Source: Tagetes erecta (Eukaryota > Streptophyta > Magnoliopsida > Asterales > Asteraceae). From it: a stretch of 64,000 bases of DNA. The stretch is taken from the NCBI GenBank assembly GCA_030867185.1, contig CM061488.1, positions 6,269,501 to 6,333,500 on the forward strand. The letters are read 5' to 3'. The notes under the pieces are model-generated. The model saw only the letters and a list, made by a program, of their open reading frames with translations, searched no databases and was not told the origin of the DNA. Shown here in pieces: positions 44,441 through 55,267 of this stretch. Made by a program: the position numbers and the translations under genes. The stretch's first letter is position 1. The number at the start of each line of letters is the position of its first letter.

Positions 44441-46496
44441 TTATTCATTCTCACCACTCAAAGGAATAGCCTCACTACCAGATGGTTTTAGAGATGAATT
44501 TGGTAAGAAGCTCGTTGACCATGATCCGCCATTTGACCCAGCTAGTGTCATAATCACATCTGCCTGAAAACAAACTCAAAACGATAATGAAGTTGTCAGA
44601 CAAAAGTTGTTAGAAATATTATCAAAAAACAGTGAGAAAGAATGTGTGTTTTATATACATATCTTCACCTTGTTTGGATGAACATCATCAAACACATGGG
44701 CTTGACCCGCGTAAAATATGGTCATCTGACGACTAACAGATGTAGAACCAGGCTCTGTGTTACTAGTCAGAGATTTTAACTTGCTGCTGCTTGGTTCAGC
44801 TACTGTGCTCAAAATCCCGGACCCTTTGATCCCAGTTCTAGAACCTTCATCAGCTGCTAATTGTGAAATCAACGGGGAACCTGCATTGGAGTCTTTGAAT
44901 CTGTTTGAAACTGGTTGATAACCGTACGATACAACTTGACCCGCACGTGGAGGATACTGTTGGGCCTGTAGTACAGGCCCAACGTTCACAGGGATGGCTC
45001 GTTCCCATTTGGATGCATTGATTGGCTGTACCATGTGAGATGACGATGATGAAGTCGGCCTCATTTGATGCACGCCCATGAACGGTTCATCCTCATGAGG
45101 CCATCTAGGTCGCTCCGACCCTACAGTTCTCAGCATCTAACCATAGGTCCATAACACAACATACATTAAAACAGTATCATCATTCATGAAGCCAAAGTGG
45201 ACTTAACATATTACATACTTTCATTAAATGTGAGGTCTCAGGGAAATCCGGGCGTGGTTGAGGGATATTGTCTCTTGATGGCGCCAAAAAGCCCGAATCA
45301 GGGTTGCTGCGTTTACCGCCCGAATACCGAATCTTGGAGCCTGCAAAATCGGTTTTTGGACCATAAAATGGCACCCCTTCAAAGAATGTTCCAGCCTGCC
45401 TTTCTACCATGGTTGAAACATCAAGATATCATCAATCAACAACACAAATGTGATATTTTGCTTACAACTATGTTACACACTAAGTGGCTGTTTGTTTCAC
45501 CTCTCAATGGTTCAGTTCAGCATTCAATATTCAGAGCGTTTGTTTCACAAAAAAGAGTCTCTGAATAATTCGGTGAAGTGCTGAATGGTTAAGAGACAGA
45601 AAGATGATAAATGGAACTGAATGAAGCATATACCAACTTTACCCTCATCTGAAGTTCTACCCAACATCCCTTCCATTGATAAAGCTTCTTAATGGTTCAA
45701 ATCTCTTAACCATTCAACACTTAATGATTTAGATTTTGCCAAATAGCCCCTTAGGGTTCTGTTAGGTAAAGTTTGATTTCATCTCATTTTTTTTAGACAC
45801 GACCATACTTTATGAGTAGGATATTACTGGTACGTTTGTTTGTTAGTTACTCACTGTTTTGACACCATTGATGAAACAAACCCACTCAAATACAACTACC
45901 CCATGAAGCATTTCATAACTGTCCCTCAGTTAGGTACTAAATCCATGAAACTAACCCACTCAAAGATACCTACTCCCATGAAGCAAATCATAATTGTCCC
46001 TCAGGTAGAAAGGTACTAAACCAGTGAAATCATGTAACAACAGCTTGTATTTAATGCATTAAAAGTTGTACCAAATGTGATCATTTTACAGTAAGATAAA
46101 AGTCCATCACTTTATCATCAATTCATCATTTCCCAATCTCAAACACTCACCAAATCTTGATAAAAAAAAAATCAAGAAAATTACAGCTAAATTTCAAGAA
46201 AATCAGTATTTTTTCAAGAAAAAGAAAAGTTAGTGTTGGTTACCGGAACCCAGATCAGAAGCGGTGGACACCGGTCCACCACCACCACCACGGCCGCCGG
46301 AGACGGAGGCAGACGGAGAACCACCACTAGCGGCGGCGAACTTGGTGGCCGGAGAACATCCAGGGCCAAGAAAATCATGTAAAATGGTGGGCTTGACATC
46401 ATCATCAGCAGCAGCAGCAGCAGGAGCAGCATTAATGTTGTTGTGGTTATCAGCCATGATGTTTAATAAAGATGCAGCAGCAGCAGCAGCAGCCAT
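44441..46496 (-). CDS. TIFY8-like protein (TIFY domain without Jas motif)
   Basis: Four exons on the minus strand join in phase: 46244-46496, 45219-45403, 44669-45136 and 44441-44563, giving 342 aa. Near the N-terminus is an Ala-rich stretch, then KPTILHDFLG. The middle has ERQAGTFFEGVPFYGPK. The TIFY (ZIM) motif, about residues 285-302 (TIFYAGQAHVFDDVHPNK), continues after the last intron as ADVIMTLAGSNG, where the helix of the ZIM domain is expected. No Jas or PPD motif follows, which together with the HDFLG and VPFYG blocks points to TIFY8 and not a JAZ repressor. TIFY proteins act in nuclear co-repressor complexes. The 5' leader has GA repeats near 46613-46626. Intron 1 (840 bp) holds a MITE-like insert and a local duplication. 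Confidence 0.88.
45480..45754. mobile_element. MITE-like insert in intron 1 of the TIFY8-like gene
   Basis: The left tip CTAAGTGGCTGTTTGTTTC and right tip GCCAAATAGCCCCTTAG are imperfect complements. The interior contains mirrored words (TCTCAATGGTT/TTAATGGTTCAAATCTC, GCATTCAAT/ATTCAACAC). Size and ends resemble plant MITEs with a GGGGCTGTTTGG terminus. No TSD could be fixed, so the superfamily is open. Confidence 0.45.
45873..46033. repeat. Two-copy local duplication in the same intron
   Basis: Units starting near 45873 and 45949 share GAAAC-AACCCACTCAAA, CCCATGAAGCA, TCATAA-TGTCCCTCAG and GGTACTAAA, with a period of about 76 bp. Confidence 0.65.
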
Positions 46497-47277
46497 AATC
46501 TCACCTTAAATCAGGTGTTATTGTCATCATCAAACATCAAAGAGAGACAACTGCAAAAGGAAGAATTGTTTTAAAATGGGTTTGTTAAGTATGAAGGGTT
46601 TGTGTTTTGTGGGAGAGAGAGAGAGAGCATTAAAGACCAAAAGCTAGTTGTTGTTGTTCTGGTGTTTGCTCTGTCCAAGAGTGTGGATGTTTTGTCTGAA
46701 CACTTTTTTTTCTGAGAATATGTGTCTTTGTGTTTGTGTGTGAGGAGAGAGGAGAGAGGTTGGATCTATTGAGTTAAACCTTTACTTTGATCATTACTCC
46801 ATAAACCAAGAATCTCATATTTTTTACAACAAAACGAATAAAGTTCGGTTACCGGTTATTTGGGGTAACCCAATAATGAAAGGTAATTTGAGACACTTTG
46901 CGAATACAGACAGCGTTGGGTAACTGAAGCCCACTTATTTCGAGGAAAACCCGACTCTAATTCGGAGGAAACCCACTAACCTGTCCGCTCGTAGGCACGA
47001 CGACAAGCTAAGTGGTAAAACCCGTTTGGCTTAGGATCAACCTTTATTGCCCCCATTTGCCCCTTCTAAAGTGGTGTTAGTGGGAATAGAACTTGAGTCT
47101 CTTTTGAAGAATCCGAGCATATTACCACTACACCACATTAGAAGTTGCAAGAATCTCATATACCTCTTTCTTTCTTTTTGTTTTTTAACAACTTATAAAA
47201 ACTCACTAGGTTATACTCAAACTTTTAATCACCAGCTTGGTCTGACGATAAAAATGTATGATTTTAAATCAAGTAAC
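46497..47277. other. TIFY8-like promoter and flank, with a tRNA-like SINE relic
   Basis: Upstream of the minus-strand gene lies a CT/GA-rich leader (46610-46760). Farther away, at about 47040-47145, the minus strand reads TGGTGTAGTGGTAATATGC and, about 30 bp later, AAGTTCTATTCCCAC. These resemble polymerase III A and B boxes of a tRNA-derived SINE, but no TSD or tail could be assigned. Confidence 0.4.
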
Positions 47278-47373
47278 CGTGGATTATATTTTATTTTGGA
47301 TTAAAAAGTATGATTTGATTGTAAGCGTGGATTATATTTTATTTTGGATTAAAAAGTATGATTTGATTGTGTC
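47278..47373. repeat. 48-bp tandem duplication
   Basis: Units starting at 47278 and 47326 read CGTGGATTATATTTTATTTTGG and onward nearly identically to GATTTGATTGT. No other feature is associated. Confidence 0.85.
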
Positions 47374-47919
47374 GGAAGATTTCCTAATCTAAGATATGTT
47401 TAATTTTAATGGGAGGACCGAAGATGAGTGTGTGGGTCAACCAAATTACGGTTCAAAAAAGAAGGTTATTCGATAGAATCTCTTACTTCTTCGAGTATTT
47501 ATTGTCGCTAAGATTAAAAATGATTAAAAAAATATTGTTAGACGCTATATAATCACATAGACTATATGATTTCTTTTTTCTTGCTAGACACAAATGTGTC
47601 AGATAAGCCTTTTTTATGTTATGATGGAGTAAAATGTGATTAAAAAAATTACACAATATGAAAAAATATTATTAAATAATAGAAAAGAAACACCATAACA
47701 TTCAAAACTTTATTTCAAATTGAAAAAAAATGGGTAATCGCTCTGTACCGATTTTTGTTTGGTTGGTATGGTACCGATACTCGATACTTAACACCTATCC
47801 GTAATTTCGCATCTTCATAATGCTTATGCCTCATCACACAGTTGTTGTGGTGTTGGGTTTCTTCACCCACTGGCGTGGACTCCACTTCACACGCCCTAAA
47901 GGTAACCACAATGGATGTT

Positions 47920-50330
47920 CTTATTTTTTTTGACGGAAAAAAGATAATATATAAAATAATGGGTTAATAAGTAGCTAAAAACATTGGAGAAGTACAAGAG
48001 AAAAACAAAAGCGACAAAAAAACAAAGCGAACCCAACAAGAAACCTTAACCCAGATCAAAAGGAAAGTTTGGTAAGGCAGTATAAGTTTCCCTTTAGAAT
48101 TTTGTTTTTCAGCCAAAGAGTCCCACCATCATTATTTCGCAAATAACCTTATTTGTTGACGACTTGACATTTTCAAAGATAATTTCATTTCGATGTCTCC
48201 ACAAGCTCCAAGTTGCTATCATAAATATTGCATGAACCGCACGTTTATAAGTTGAATCCCCATTCAGCAAGAAAGGAAGATCCATAAGATTTTTGAAAGA
48301 GAACGTGTAAACCGGCAGAATATTACACCATGATTCTCTTTTGCCCAAACAAATAAAGATGGATCACATGCCATGAATATATGCTCAAGGAATTCAGCCA
48401 TTGATTCGTAAAATTTGCGAAAAGGCCAGTCAATCAGGATATTTCTTCTAGCCAGGGAGTCGCAAGTAGGAGGACGATCTCTGTTAGCTCTCTAGTTTAA
48501 GAGGTTTGCTTTCTTAGGAACTCATTTGTTCCATTGAAATTTAACAACTCCATCAACCACCACCTTGTCTTGTATTAAGCGTTTGATGAAGTTTGTGGTA
48601 AAACCTTGTTCTTTTGCATAGAAGTATGACCACTTGTCATCTTCCATGGTTGGTTGAGTAAGATGTATTTATGTCCAAAGCCGAGACCACTCATCTAGTT
48701 CTTGTGGCATAAGAGGCTCCCTCTTCAATCTCTAAGTCCAACTCCAAAAATGCCCCTGTGATCTAAAACAATCACTAACACAAATATCTTTAGAATATTC
48801 AAGAATGAATAAGGACGTATACAAGACCCGAAAAGGGACATCATCGGGGCCCACATATTCAGCCAAAACCGGATACGGTCACCCCCACCCAATGCCCCAA
48901 CGAAGAGACAATCCAAGTCAATGTTGAAGGTCCTGAAATCATTCGAGATTTTAAAGCATGGCCATGTTGAAATGTTTTAAAGGAGTGATTGCGAGCCCCC
49001 CTTTTTCTTCTTTTAGAAGTGTAAATGGTTCCCACGCCACCCAAGGAATACCATACTTGTCATCTTTCAAACCCTATAAGAATGATCTCCTTATTTTTTC
49101 AACGGAATTAATGACCCCCGTAGGCACACGATACATGGAGAAATAGTAGACCGATAAGGATTTTAGAACTGACTTAATTAGAGTAACACGAACCCCCATT
49201 GAGAGATATTTTTCCTTCTAATTTGAGACACGGTTCCTAAAAATACAAATAATAGGATACTAGTTGTTTTATGAGGTTTTTGTTGGCACCAAGTTTTATA
49301 TCCAAATAAGAGAGATGAAATTCCACACAACATTGCAATGGATAGTTGAGGCCATAGAAAGAAACGCATCATTTCCCACCCCAAGCCAAAGAGATGGATT
49401 TTCTTAAGATTGACCTTTAAACCTGAAATCAAGAAAAAAACCACGAAGAAGCCTCCTAATGTTTCTAAAATAACTAACATTACCTTGACTTACAATTATG
49501 ACATCATTTGCACATAAGAAATGTGAGATCATGGGACCATTGTTAGGAAGTTTCATTCCTTAAAAATTGTCCGCCTCTTTAGCCTTTTTTAGAATACCCG
49601 ACCAAGTCTGCATAGCTATGACAAACTAGAAGAGAGACAGGGGTCGACTTGCCTAAGACCTCTGTGACCTGAGAAGCCATTTGTGGGGTTGCCGTTAATC
49701 AACACTGAGGATTTGCTTAAGGCCAAAATAGCACGAATCTATCATCTCCATGTTGGAATGAAGTTCGTCAGTTCTAGGATACGGCCCAAAAAGTTTCACT
49801 CCAAGGTGTCAAACGCTTTTGCAATGTCAACCTTCAGAAGAACGCGTTTACCTTTAGATTTTTTAGCCAAGACGCTATTTCATTTATGATTAGTACGTGG
49901 CCCGCCCAAAATAGATATTTTGGCAATAAAGCAAATTATTCATCCGAGATCACATGACCAATGCATCCGTTCAACCTTCTCGTTAAGACTTTAGATAAAA
50001 CTTTGTTAATAACACCAATTAAACTAACCAGTCTCGAATCATTTGGCGTGAGTGGGTCGACGCATTTAAGAACGAGAGCTAAAAATGAAAATAAGCATCC
50101 ACTACTAATGCCACCCATGCAATGAAACTGCACCAAAACATTAAAAAAAATTAGCACCCAACAAATTCCAATACGTCCGTTTGAACGAGAAATTGAATCC
50201 ATCCGGCCCTAGTGTTTTGTTTCCTAGACACTCCCATACGACATTTTCTACTTCGAGCATGATGAATGGGCGAATTAAATCTTCGATCTGATTATTAGAG
50301 CCTTTTGATGCCTAGTATAATGAAGTTTGG
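47920..50330 (-). pseudogene. Antisense relic of an L1-type LINE (reverse transcriptase and 3' part)
   Basis: On the minus strand, reading from about 50300 down, pieces of an L1 reverse transcriptase occur in order and in shifting frames: DSRLVSLIGVINKVLSKVLT near 50010; GLKVNLKKIHLFG near 49420; GIPWVAWEPFTL and MAMLKSR near 49000; and a C-terminal zf-RVT-like part (ATWSLWRHRNEIIFENVKS near 48200). The plus-strand T run at 47929-47936 would be the poly(A) tail on the minus strand. No complete frame survives. It is a different and differently oriented copy from the LINE at 13-17 kb. Confidence 0.8.
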
Positions 50331-50484
50331 AAGATTTTGCATAGGAACAAGGTTTAAAATCCACGGATAGTCTTAAATTAGAGGTATTACGTTTAATCTA
50401 TACAAATAGGTTGAATTAATTTGAACGTTGAAGTCTTATGTGTCAGTGGCACTATTTCACAAGATCTATAGGTAGTTTAGAAAT

Positions 50485-50678
50485 GAGTAAATTACATTTT
50501 TAGGCTTTTATAATAGGTCATATTTTAGTTTTTGACATTTTCTTTAATTTTTTGCACTGAACAACCTTTGGTTAAATTAAAGGTTTTTTTTGGCCTTTAA
50601 ATTAATGATCGTTAAGTTTTCCAGTTAGCATGAGGGCATTTTAGTCATTTTACTCTTAAATGACAAAACTTGTAATAC

Positions 50679-50720
<42 letters not shown>
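50485..50720 (+). mobile_element. One end of a Mutator-type foldback, right end not found
   Basis: Starting at 50485 the sequence GAGTAAATTACATTTTTAGG... GTTAAGTTTTCCAGTTAGC... GGGCATTTTAGTCATTTTACTC resembles the left arm of the element at 5845 (same tip and the same order of phrases). It is followed by an ATT microsatellite (50680-50717). No matching right arm was found in the next kilobase, so the element is truncated or chimeric. Confidence 0.45.
50680..50717 (+). repeat. ATT trinucleotide microsatellite
   Basis: About 12 uninterrupted ATT units. Confidence 0.92.
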
Positions 50721-50723
<3 letters not shown>

Positions 50724-50899
50724 AATACACCAAAACTGTCATCTACCCCATATTTCTATTAAAAAAATTAATTTCAATAAACTACTATACATCATCATCA
50801 TCTTCTTCTTATCACAATCAAAAAAAAAAATCCCCAAATTCAAAGCCTTAGAAACCAACCAATTCAATCAATCAATCTCTTCAAAACATAATCAATGAA

Positions 50900-51100
50900 A
50901 TGGATCCAACTCCATCATCATCAACAACACAAAAAAGCTAGAGCATCCACACTCGCCCTGAAATCATCTCCAAATACGAGATCCAAAACCGAATCGTATC
51001 CACCACTTTTTCTGGCGTCTACAAAGCCCGTCGTCTCTACGACGGACTCGCTATCGCATTAAAACATGGAGATCATTGGGAGAAATGGGAGGGGTATTAG
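50900..51100 (+). pseudogene. 5' fragment of a CDKF;1-like (CDK-activating) kinase gene
   Basis: From ATG at 50900 the frame encodes a Ser/Thr-rich start, then SIHTRPEIISKYEIQNRI and FSGVYKARRLYDGLAIALK, which matches the beginning of plant CDKF;1/CAK kinases up to the VAIK lysine. An in-frame TAG at codon 14 replaces the Trp expected before SIHTRPE. The glycine loop is degraded (VSTTFSGV for a GSGxxxxV motif), and homology stops soon after the lysine, the frame closing at 51098-51100. It is an intronless 5' piece preceded by leader-like sequence (AATCAATCTCTTC). It is probably a captured or duplicated fragment, not a functional kinase. Confidence 0.75.
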
Positions 51101-51888
51101 ACTCACTCCTGCTCCTAGATGCGTGCTTCTAACAAATAAATATAAGAAATTTCCAATCAAAGTTCTGAAACAACATTGAACATGACAATTGACATGGCAT
51201 CATTCACAGCTCCTTCCCCAAACACCAGACTGTACAATAAAGGGGTCGGGATCTTGATTGAGCACATAAATTGTGTGATTAGATAAATTAGCATCGCATG
51301 TCGGCAGTAAGACTATCCGCAACGTTGGGAATAAGACAAATCAACCCAGTCAACATGTCACATCAACTTTTCATTAACTATCACTCATCCTTCCACAAAT
51401 CAACTTTTACCCCAACACCATCATTCTTCCACAAATCAACTTTTACCCCAATATCATCATTCCACAAATCATCTTTATATTTCCACATATATTTATTTTT
51501 CTATTTATTTGAATAATGACATTTTAATTAATATTAATAAAAAATTTGATTTAATTAAATAATCAATTGTACAAGTAATAAAAATATTAATAATTAAATA
51601 AGTATAAACTTAACAAAGGCAAAGATAAAAAATTAAAAACCTATTTATTGGCGAAAAAAAACTAGCCTTTATGAATAAGATAAAAAAACTAGCCGTTATG
51701 AATAAGGCAAACAATTAAAACTAGCCGTTATAAAAAATTTGAAAAAATAGCCGTTATTTATAAAAAAATAATTAAGTTGTTAATCACAATTTTTTTAAAA
51801 TTATTTTGTTAATAAGAAAACATGTTATTTAATTAAATTGTTAATGCAAAAGACTTATTAAATAAAACATTCATTCATAAATTTAAAG
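51101..51888. other. Intergenic stretch with small tandem repeats
   Basis: At 51384-51470 the phrase TTCCACAAATCAACTTTTACCCCAA is repeated twice plus a partial third copy. At 51660-51765 AACTAGCCGTTAT is repeated three to four times, separated by AATAAG/AAAA. The second array resembles the interior of common plant MITEs, but no borders were found. Confidence 0.45.
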
Positions 51889-52553
51889 TATATATATATA
51901 GAGATGAGGGATTTTCTAAAAAGGCTAAAAACTCTAAAAACGCTAAGAAGGATTTTGGAGCGTCGGATCTGGATGTCAACGGCCCAGATTAAAGCGGTGG
52001 CGTTTTTGTAAATATTATGATGTTTTTACTGACTCAACATATAGTTCTGGGGTAAATTAGTCATTATGCGTTTTCAACCTAAAAATCTAAAAGAAAAATA
52101 TTAAGCGATTTGGGGCGTTATTTTAGAAAGTCTGTTTATTTCTCAATCAACTCCTACATTGAGGCGATTTGTAACAAAAATAGGGCGTCTGTTTTATTAC
52201 TTGAAGAACACCACGTCGCTTCAAAAATAGGTCGTCTTTTTACTTGAAGAACACTTCGACTGCTAACACTCAAAAAGGAAATAAACGACATAAGGTAATT
52301 TCAACAATAATCGATTAGTACATTACGGCTATACTTTAGGTTATAACGATGGTTGATGACGGGTAAACATTAGGCGTTTATTCCAACATTTATATGCGTT
52401 TGTAGACAATATTGATTTCTTTGTTAGTTTTACTAATAGATGTTGTGCTTTTTGTAGTTTTAACAACCGGTTGAAAATCAACGTCACTACGAGGAGATGG
52501 ATAAAGAACTATTTGTTTACAGTAAGCGTACACATTCAAATTTATGGTGTTAT

Positions 52554-52755
52554 TTAGAATAGTATGATATGGTTATGTGCATGGTATCGATTCTGTTATA
52601 ATATTATTATATGGTGTTATTTGTTTTTATTATACATTATGGTGTTTTTTAAAGTATGGTGTGATATGCATAGTAACCATGGTGTTACTTAAAGTATGGT
52701 GTTATATGTTATTATCTTATATTATGGTGTTATGCGTTGTTGCTTCAATTATGTT
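52554..52755 (+). repeat. Left subterminal array of ATGGTGTT motifs
   Basis: The octamer or a one-base variant occurs near 52556, 52612, 52637, 52657, 52679, 52696, 52726 and 52748, usually preceded by TT or AG and followed by ATT or TTT. Spacing is irregular (about 20-55 bp). The orientation is opposite to that at the right end. Confidence 0.75.
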
Positions 52756-52954
52756 GTTATGACATTATATACAACATATGACATGTAGAAGGAGTGAACG
52801 AATTGCTATTAACAGTTCATTCAAATGGACAAATGCAACTGAAAATCCAATAGTTTTGGATGATAATGGTAACCTTTAGTTTAGTTGTACATTTTTTATA
52901 CTCTTTTTGTCACATATATCATTTTGTACTGCAGATGAAACTACATAATACAAA

Positions 52955-53829
52955 AAAACCACACATACTAGTCCTGGCAAAGTGAAAACTATGAAAAGAA
53001 AAACATTAGAGAGTGCCATGAAATCGAGGATGTCAGACATTAAGAAGGTGAAAAACACCATGAAAAGTAAAGAAGATACAGGGAGAGACACCATGAAAAG
53101 CCCAGCAATGAAGAGAGGAAGAAAAACACCCCAAATAGTGAGTTGTGCTTGAATGTGCAGAATCAAAGAGCATTGAAGAATTTGAACTGATTTTCATACC
53201 AATCTTATACAAACGTCATTACTACTTGATTTGCTTTAATCTCAAAACAAGCATCGTTGAAGTAATTGACAACAATGCAGCCGAGCCAGAAGAGACTGTC
53301 ACTGTAAAATATTCAGGATGGGTTGATAAAATGGTAAGTTATCAAGTTATTATAATATATTTAAACACCATGTTTTAAAAGTAATTTCAGATGGGTTTGA
53401 TGAGTTAATGTTGTGATTGTACAGGTTACAACATTCGGTGATTATTTGATGTCTGTTTCACATACAAATGGCATGAAAATAAGATCAGCATCCCCAATTC
53501 GTTTAAAGATGCAATGCAGGACTACCATAAACAAAGTGGATTGTGGTGTGTTTCTGATGAGACATATGGAGACTTATCATGGAGTATGCGATGGTTGGGA
53601 ATGTGGTTTTTGCACTGAAAATGACAAGGAAAACAATCAACAAAATCAACTAGACAAGTTGAGGCGTAAATATGCAACAAAAATAGCACTTCATTATCTA
53701 AATGATGATAAAGAGGCTTTTATCAAAAGTACAGTTCCTTTCATGAAGTTGAGCAAACAGAAAAAAATCAAGCTTGAAAAAAAGGCAGATGAGAGAATAT
53801 CAAAAAGGATGGCAAAACATGTTGACTGA
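52955..53829 (+). CDS. Ulp1/SENP-like (C48) cysteine protease of the transposon
   Basis: Two exons are clear: about 53161-53333 and 53425-53829, joined in phase at ATG/GTAAGT and ACAG/GTT. The protein shows FIPILYKRHYYLICFNL with the catalytic His, VEVIDN with the Asp, an upstream Gln (KMQC), and NKVDCGVFLMRHME with the catalytic Cys, followed by a Lys-rich tail ending at TGA 53827-53829. This is the order of the Ulp1 SUMO/deneddylase-like fold. An upstream Lys/Arg-rich stretch (about 52966-53140, KTMKRKTLESAMKSRM) is probably an earlier exon, but an in-frame TAA precedes it and no start ATG could be fixed, so the N-terminus is unresolved and possibly damaged. ULP-like genes are known passengers of some plant MULEs. 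A role in transposition is not established. Confidence 0.7.
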
Positions 53830-54294
53830 ATTGTAAAATTGTTCTTTGTTAAAAAAACACCATGGAGTTACATTGTGAACCTTTGTATTTGACATAACAA
53901 TCATTTAGCTATGAAACATTTGTTTTGAATTGACAATTATTACTTAGCATGAAACCTTCTGGGTATTACATTATCGCCAATTAAATAAACAACATTTATG
54001 CTATATAGTGTACTTGAAGAAAATATACTATAGTAAGAAGCATATTGTGTGTTAGATTACTAAATTAAGTATAAATGCATGTTATTATATTATTAAATAA
54101 AATATTAATGTAATAAAAGACAAACAATAAGGAATAAAATAGGCAACAATTATATTAGTAAAATATAAAAAACACCAAACACATGGGGTAAAAGGTACAC
54201 TACATGTTATTAAAAAAACACCATACAACACCATAAAAATTAAAAAAGAGACTTAATAAAGTCCATTTTAATTTTCATGTCCAATTCAATGGAC

Positions 54295-54564
54295 CTAAAT
54301 TATATCCGAAAGCTTTTTAACCAGATCTTTGTCATCTGAGCAGTGTCCCATGATAAACTTCATGGCAAGATCTCTGATGGTGTCTTCAGAAAGTCGACTA
54401 AGTTCTTTGTTTATCTGGTCACGTTCTTTGACAGATTCTTTGATGGTCTTCATGGTACAACCTATAAGATTTACCATAGCAACGTCTTTTTTGTATTGCT
54501 TCATTACTAAATCAAATAAGTAAAGTTTCTCACCGGATTCATTTGATGATGAACCAGACGCCAT
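54295..54564 (-). CDS. Small unrecognised charged protein (89 aa) of the transposon
   Basis: The frame is complete from ATG (54562-54564) to TAG at 54295. A Ser-rich start (MASGSSSNESGEK) is followed by a charged, probably helical body: LFDLVMKQYKKDVAMVNLIG and then VKERDQINKELSRLSEDTIR. There is no signal peptide, no membrane segment and no known domain that I recognise. It diverges from the 105-aa gene at 54950, with 385 bp between the start codons. A TATATATAATAC-like sequence on the far side of its ATG (near 54634-54646) could serve as its TATA box. The open frame inside a decayed element suggests recent function or chance retention. Confidence 0.5.
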   Translation of the reverse strand: MASGSSSNESGEKLYLFDLVMKQYKKDVAMVNLIGCTMKTIKESVKERDQINKELSRLSEDTIRDLAMKFIMGHCSDDKDLVKKLSDII

Positions 54565-54875
54565 AGCTATTGATTTGATGGTATAGGTGAAAGTAATGAT
54601 ATCAGTCTATGTAGGAATTAGAAATAAACACCACTGTATATATAATACAAGCATTAATTATAGTAGTTGCAACCAGCTGTAAACGCAATTAATAAAAGGC
54701 TTTTATCAACTGTTGGATTGCCCATATATCAGATGGAATCAATTATTACGTGTCATTGTAAAGGCACCAGCTGACGTCATTTTGAAATCTCAATCGCAGC
54801 TATTGAGTAAAGATGAATTAAACGCCTTAAAATTAATAAATGACCCTACACCTCTAAAACCAACCCCACCTTCCC

Positions 54876-54883
54876 TATAAATA
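54876..54883 (+). promoter_or_regulatory. TATA box ahead of the 105-aa small gene
   Basis: CCCTATAAATATT lies 67-74 bp upstream of the ATG at 54950, in a C/A-rich leader context typical of plant polymerase II promoters. It supports this small frame being a real transcription unit. Confidence 0.55.
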
Positions 54884-54949
54884 TTAAACCTCATACTACA
54901 CAATCCAACTTATACAACATTCAAAAAAACATCAATATACATTCTAACA

Positions 54950-55267
54950 ATGGGATCTTCAAAAGAAAACGTTATGAAGATGATGTCATGCATAAAAGTT
55001 AAAGAAGACCTAATAAGGGATGCTTGTATACGTTCGTTGAAGAATGTATCAGCTCTTACAAGTGAGGTCGAGGAAAACAGCATGCAGATGATCGAAATGT
55101 TGATGAAGCTAGAACAAACACCAGAGAGGGATGAAGCTCTTAAGTTCTACAAGACTCAGCTTGGTGGGAACAGCAAGGTCAGAGTGTTGGTGCAGAAAGT
55201 TGTTCAAGAGGTGGAAGAAAATAAGAAAAAAAGCTCAGTGGATGTGAAGACCCTAAACAGTGCATGA
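54950..55267 (+). CDS. Small unrecognised charged helical protein (105 aa) of the transposon
   Basis: A complete intronless frame runs from ATG in an ACAATGGG context to TGA. The sequence is rich in Lys, Glu and Met: SSKENVMKMMSCIKVKEDL, then LTSEVEENSMQMIEMLMKLE and VLVQKVVQEVEENKKKSS. It looks all-alpha with heptad-like spacing, so a coiled-coil or helical-bundle fold is likely. I recognise no family. A good TATA box stands about 70 bp upstream, and the gene is divergent to the 89-aa frame at 54295-54564. Position between the protease and the transposase within one set of TIRs implies an accessory role in the element or a captured host gene; neither can be decided here. Confidence 0.55.
   Translation: MGSSKENVMKMMSCIKVKEDLIRDACIRSLKNVSALTSEVEENSMQMIEMLMKLEQTPERDEALKFYKTQLGGNSKVRVLVQKVVQEVEENKKKSSVDVKTLNSA

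Noticed and set aside
46214..46509. Frames in other phases over the TIFY8-like exon 1
   Set aside because: Shadows produced by the GCA/GGT-type repeats of the true exon.
47040..47145. A functional tRNA gene on the minus strand
   Set aside because: A- and B-box-like words are present, but the acceptor stem and anticodon arm cannot be folded; more likely a SINE relic.
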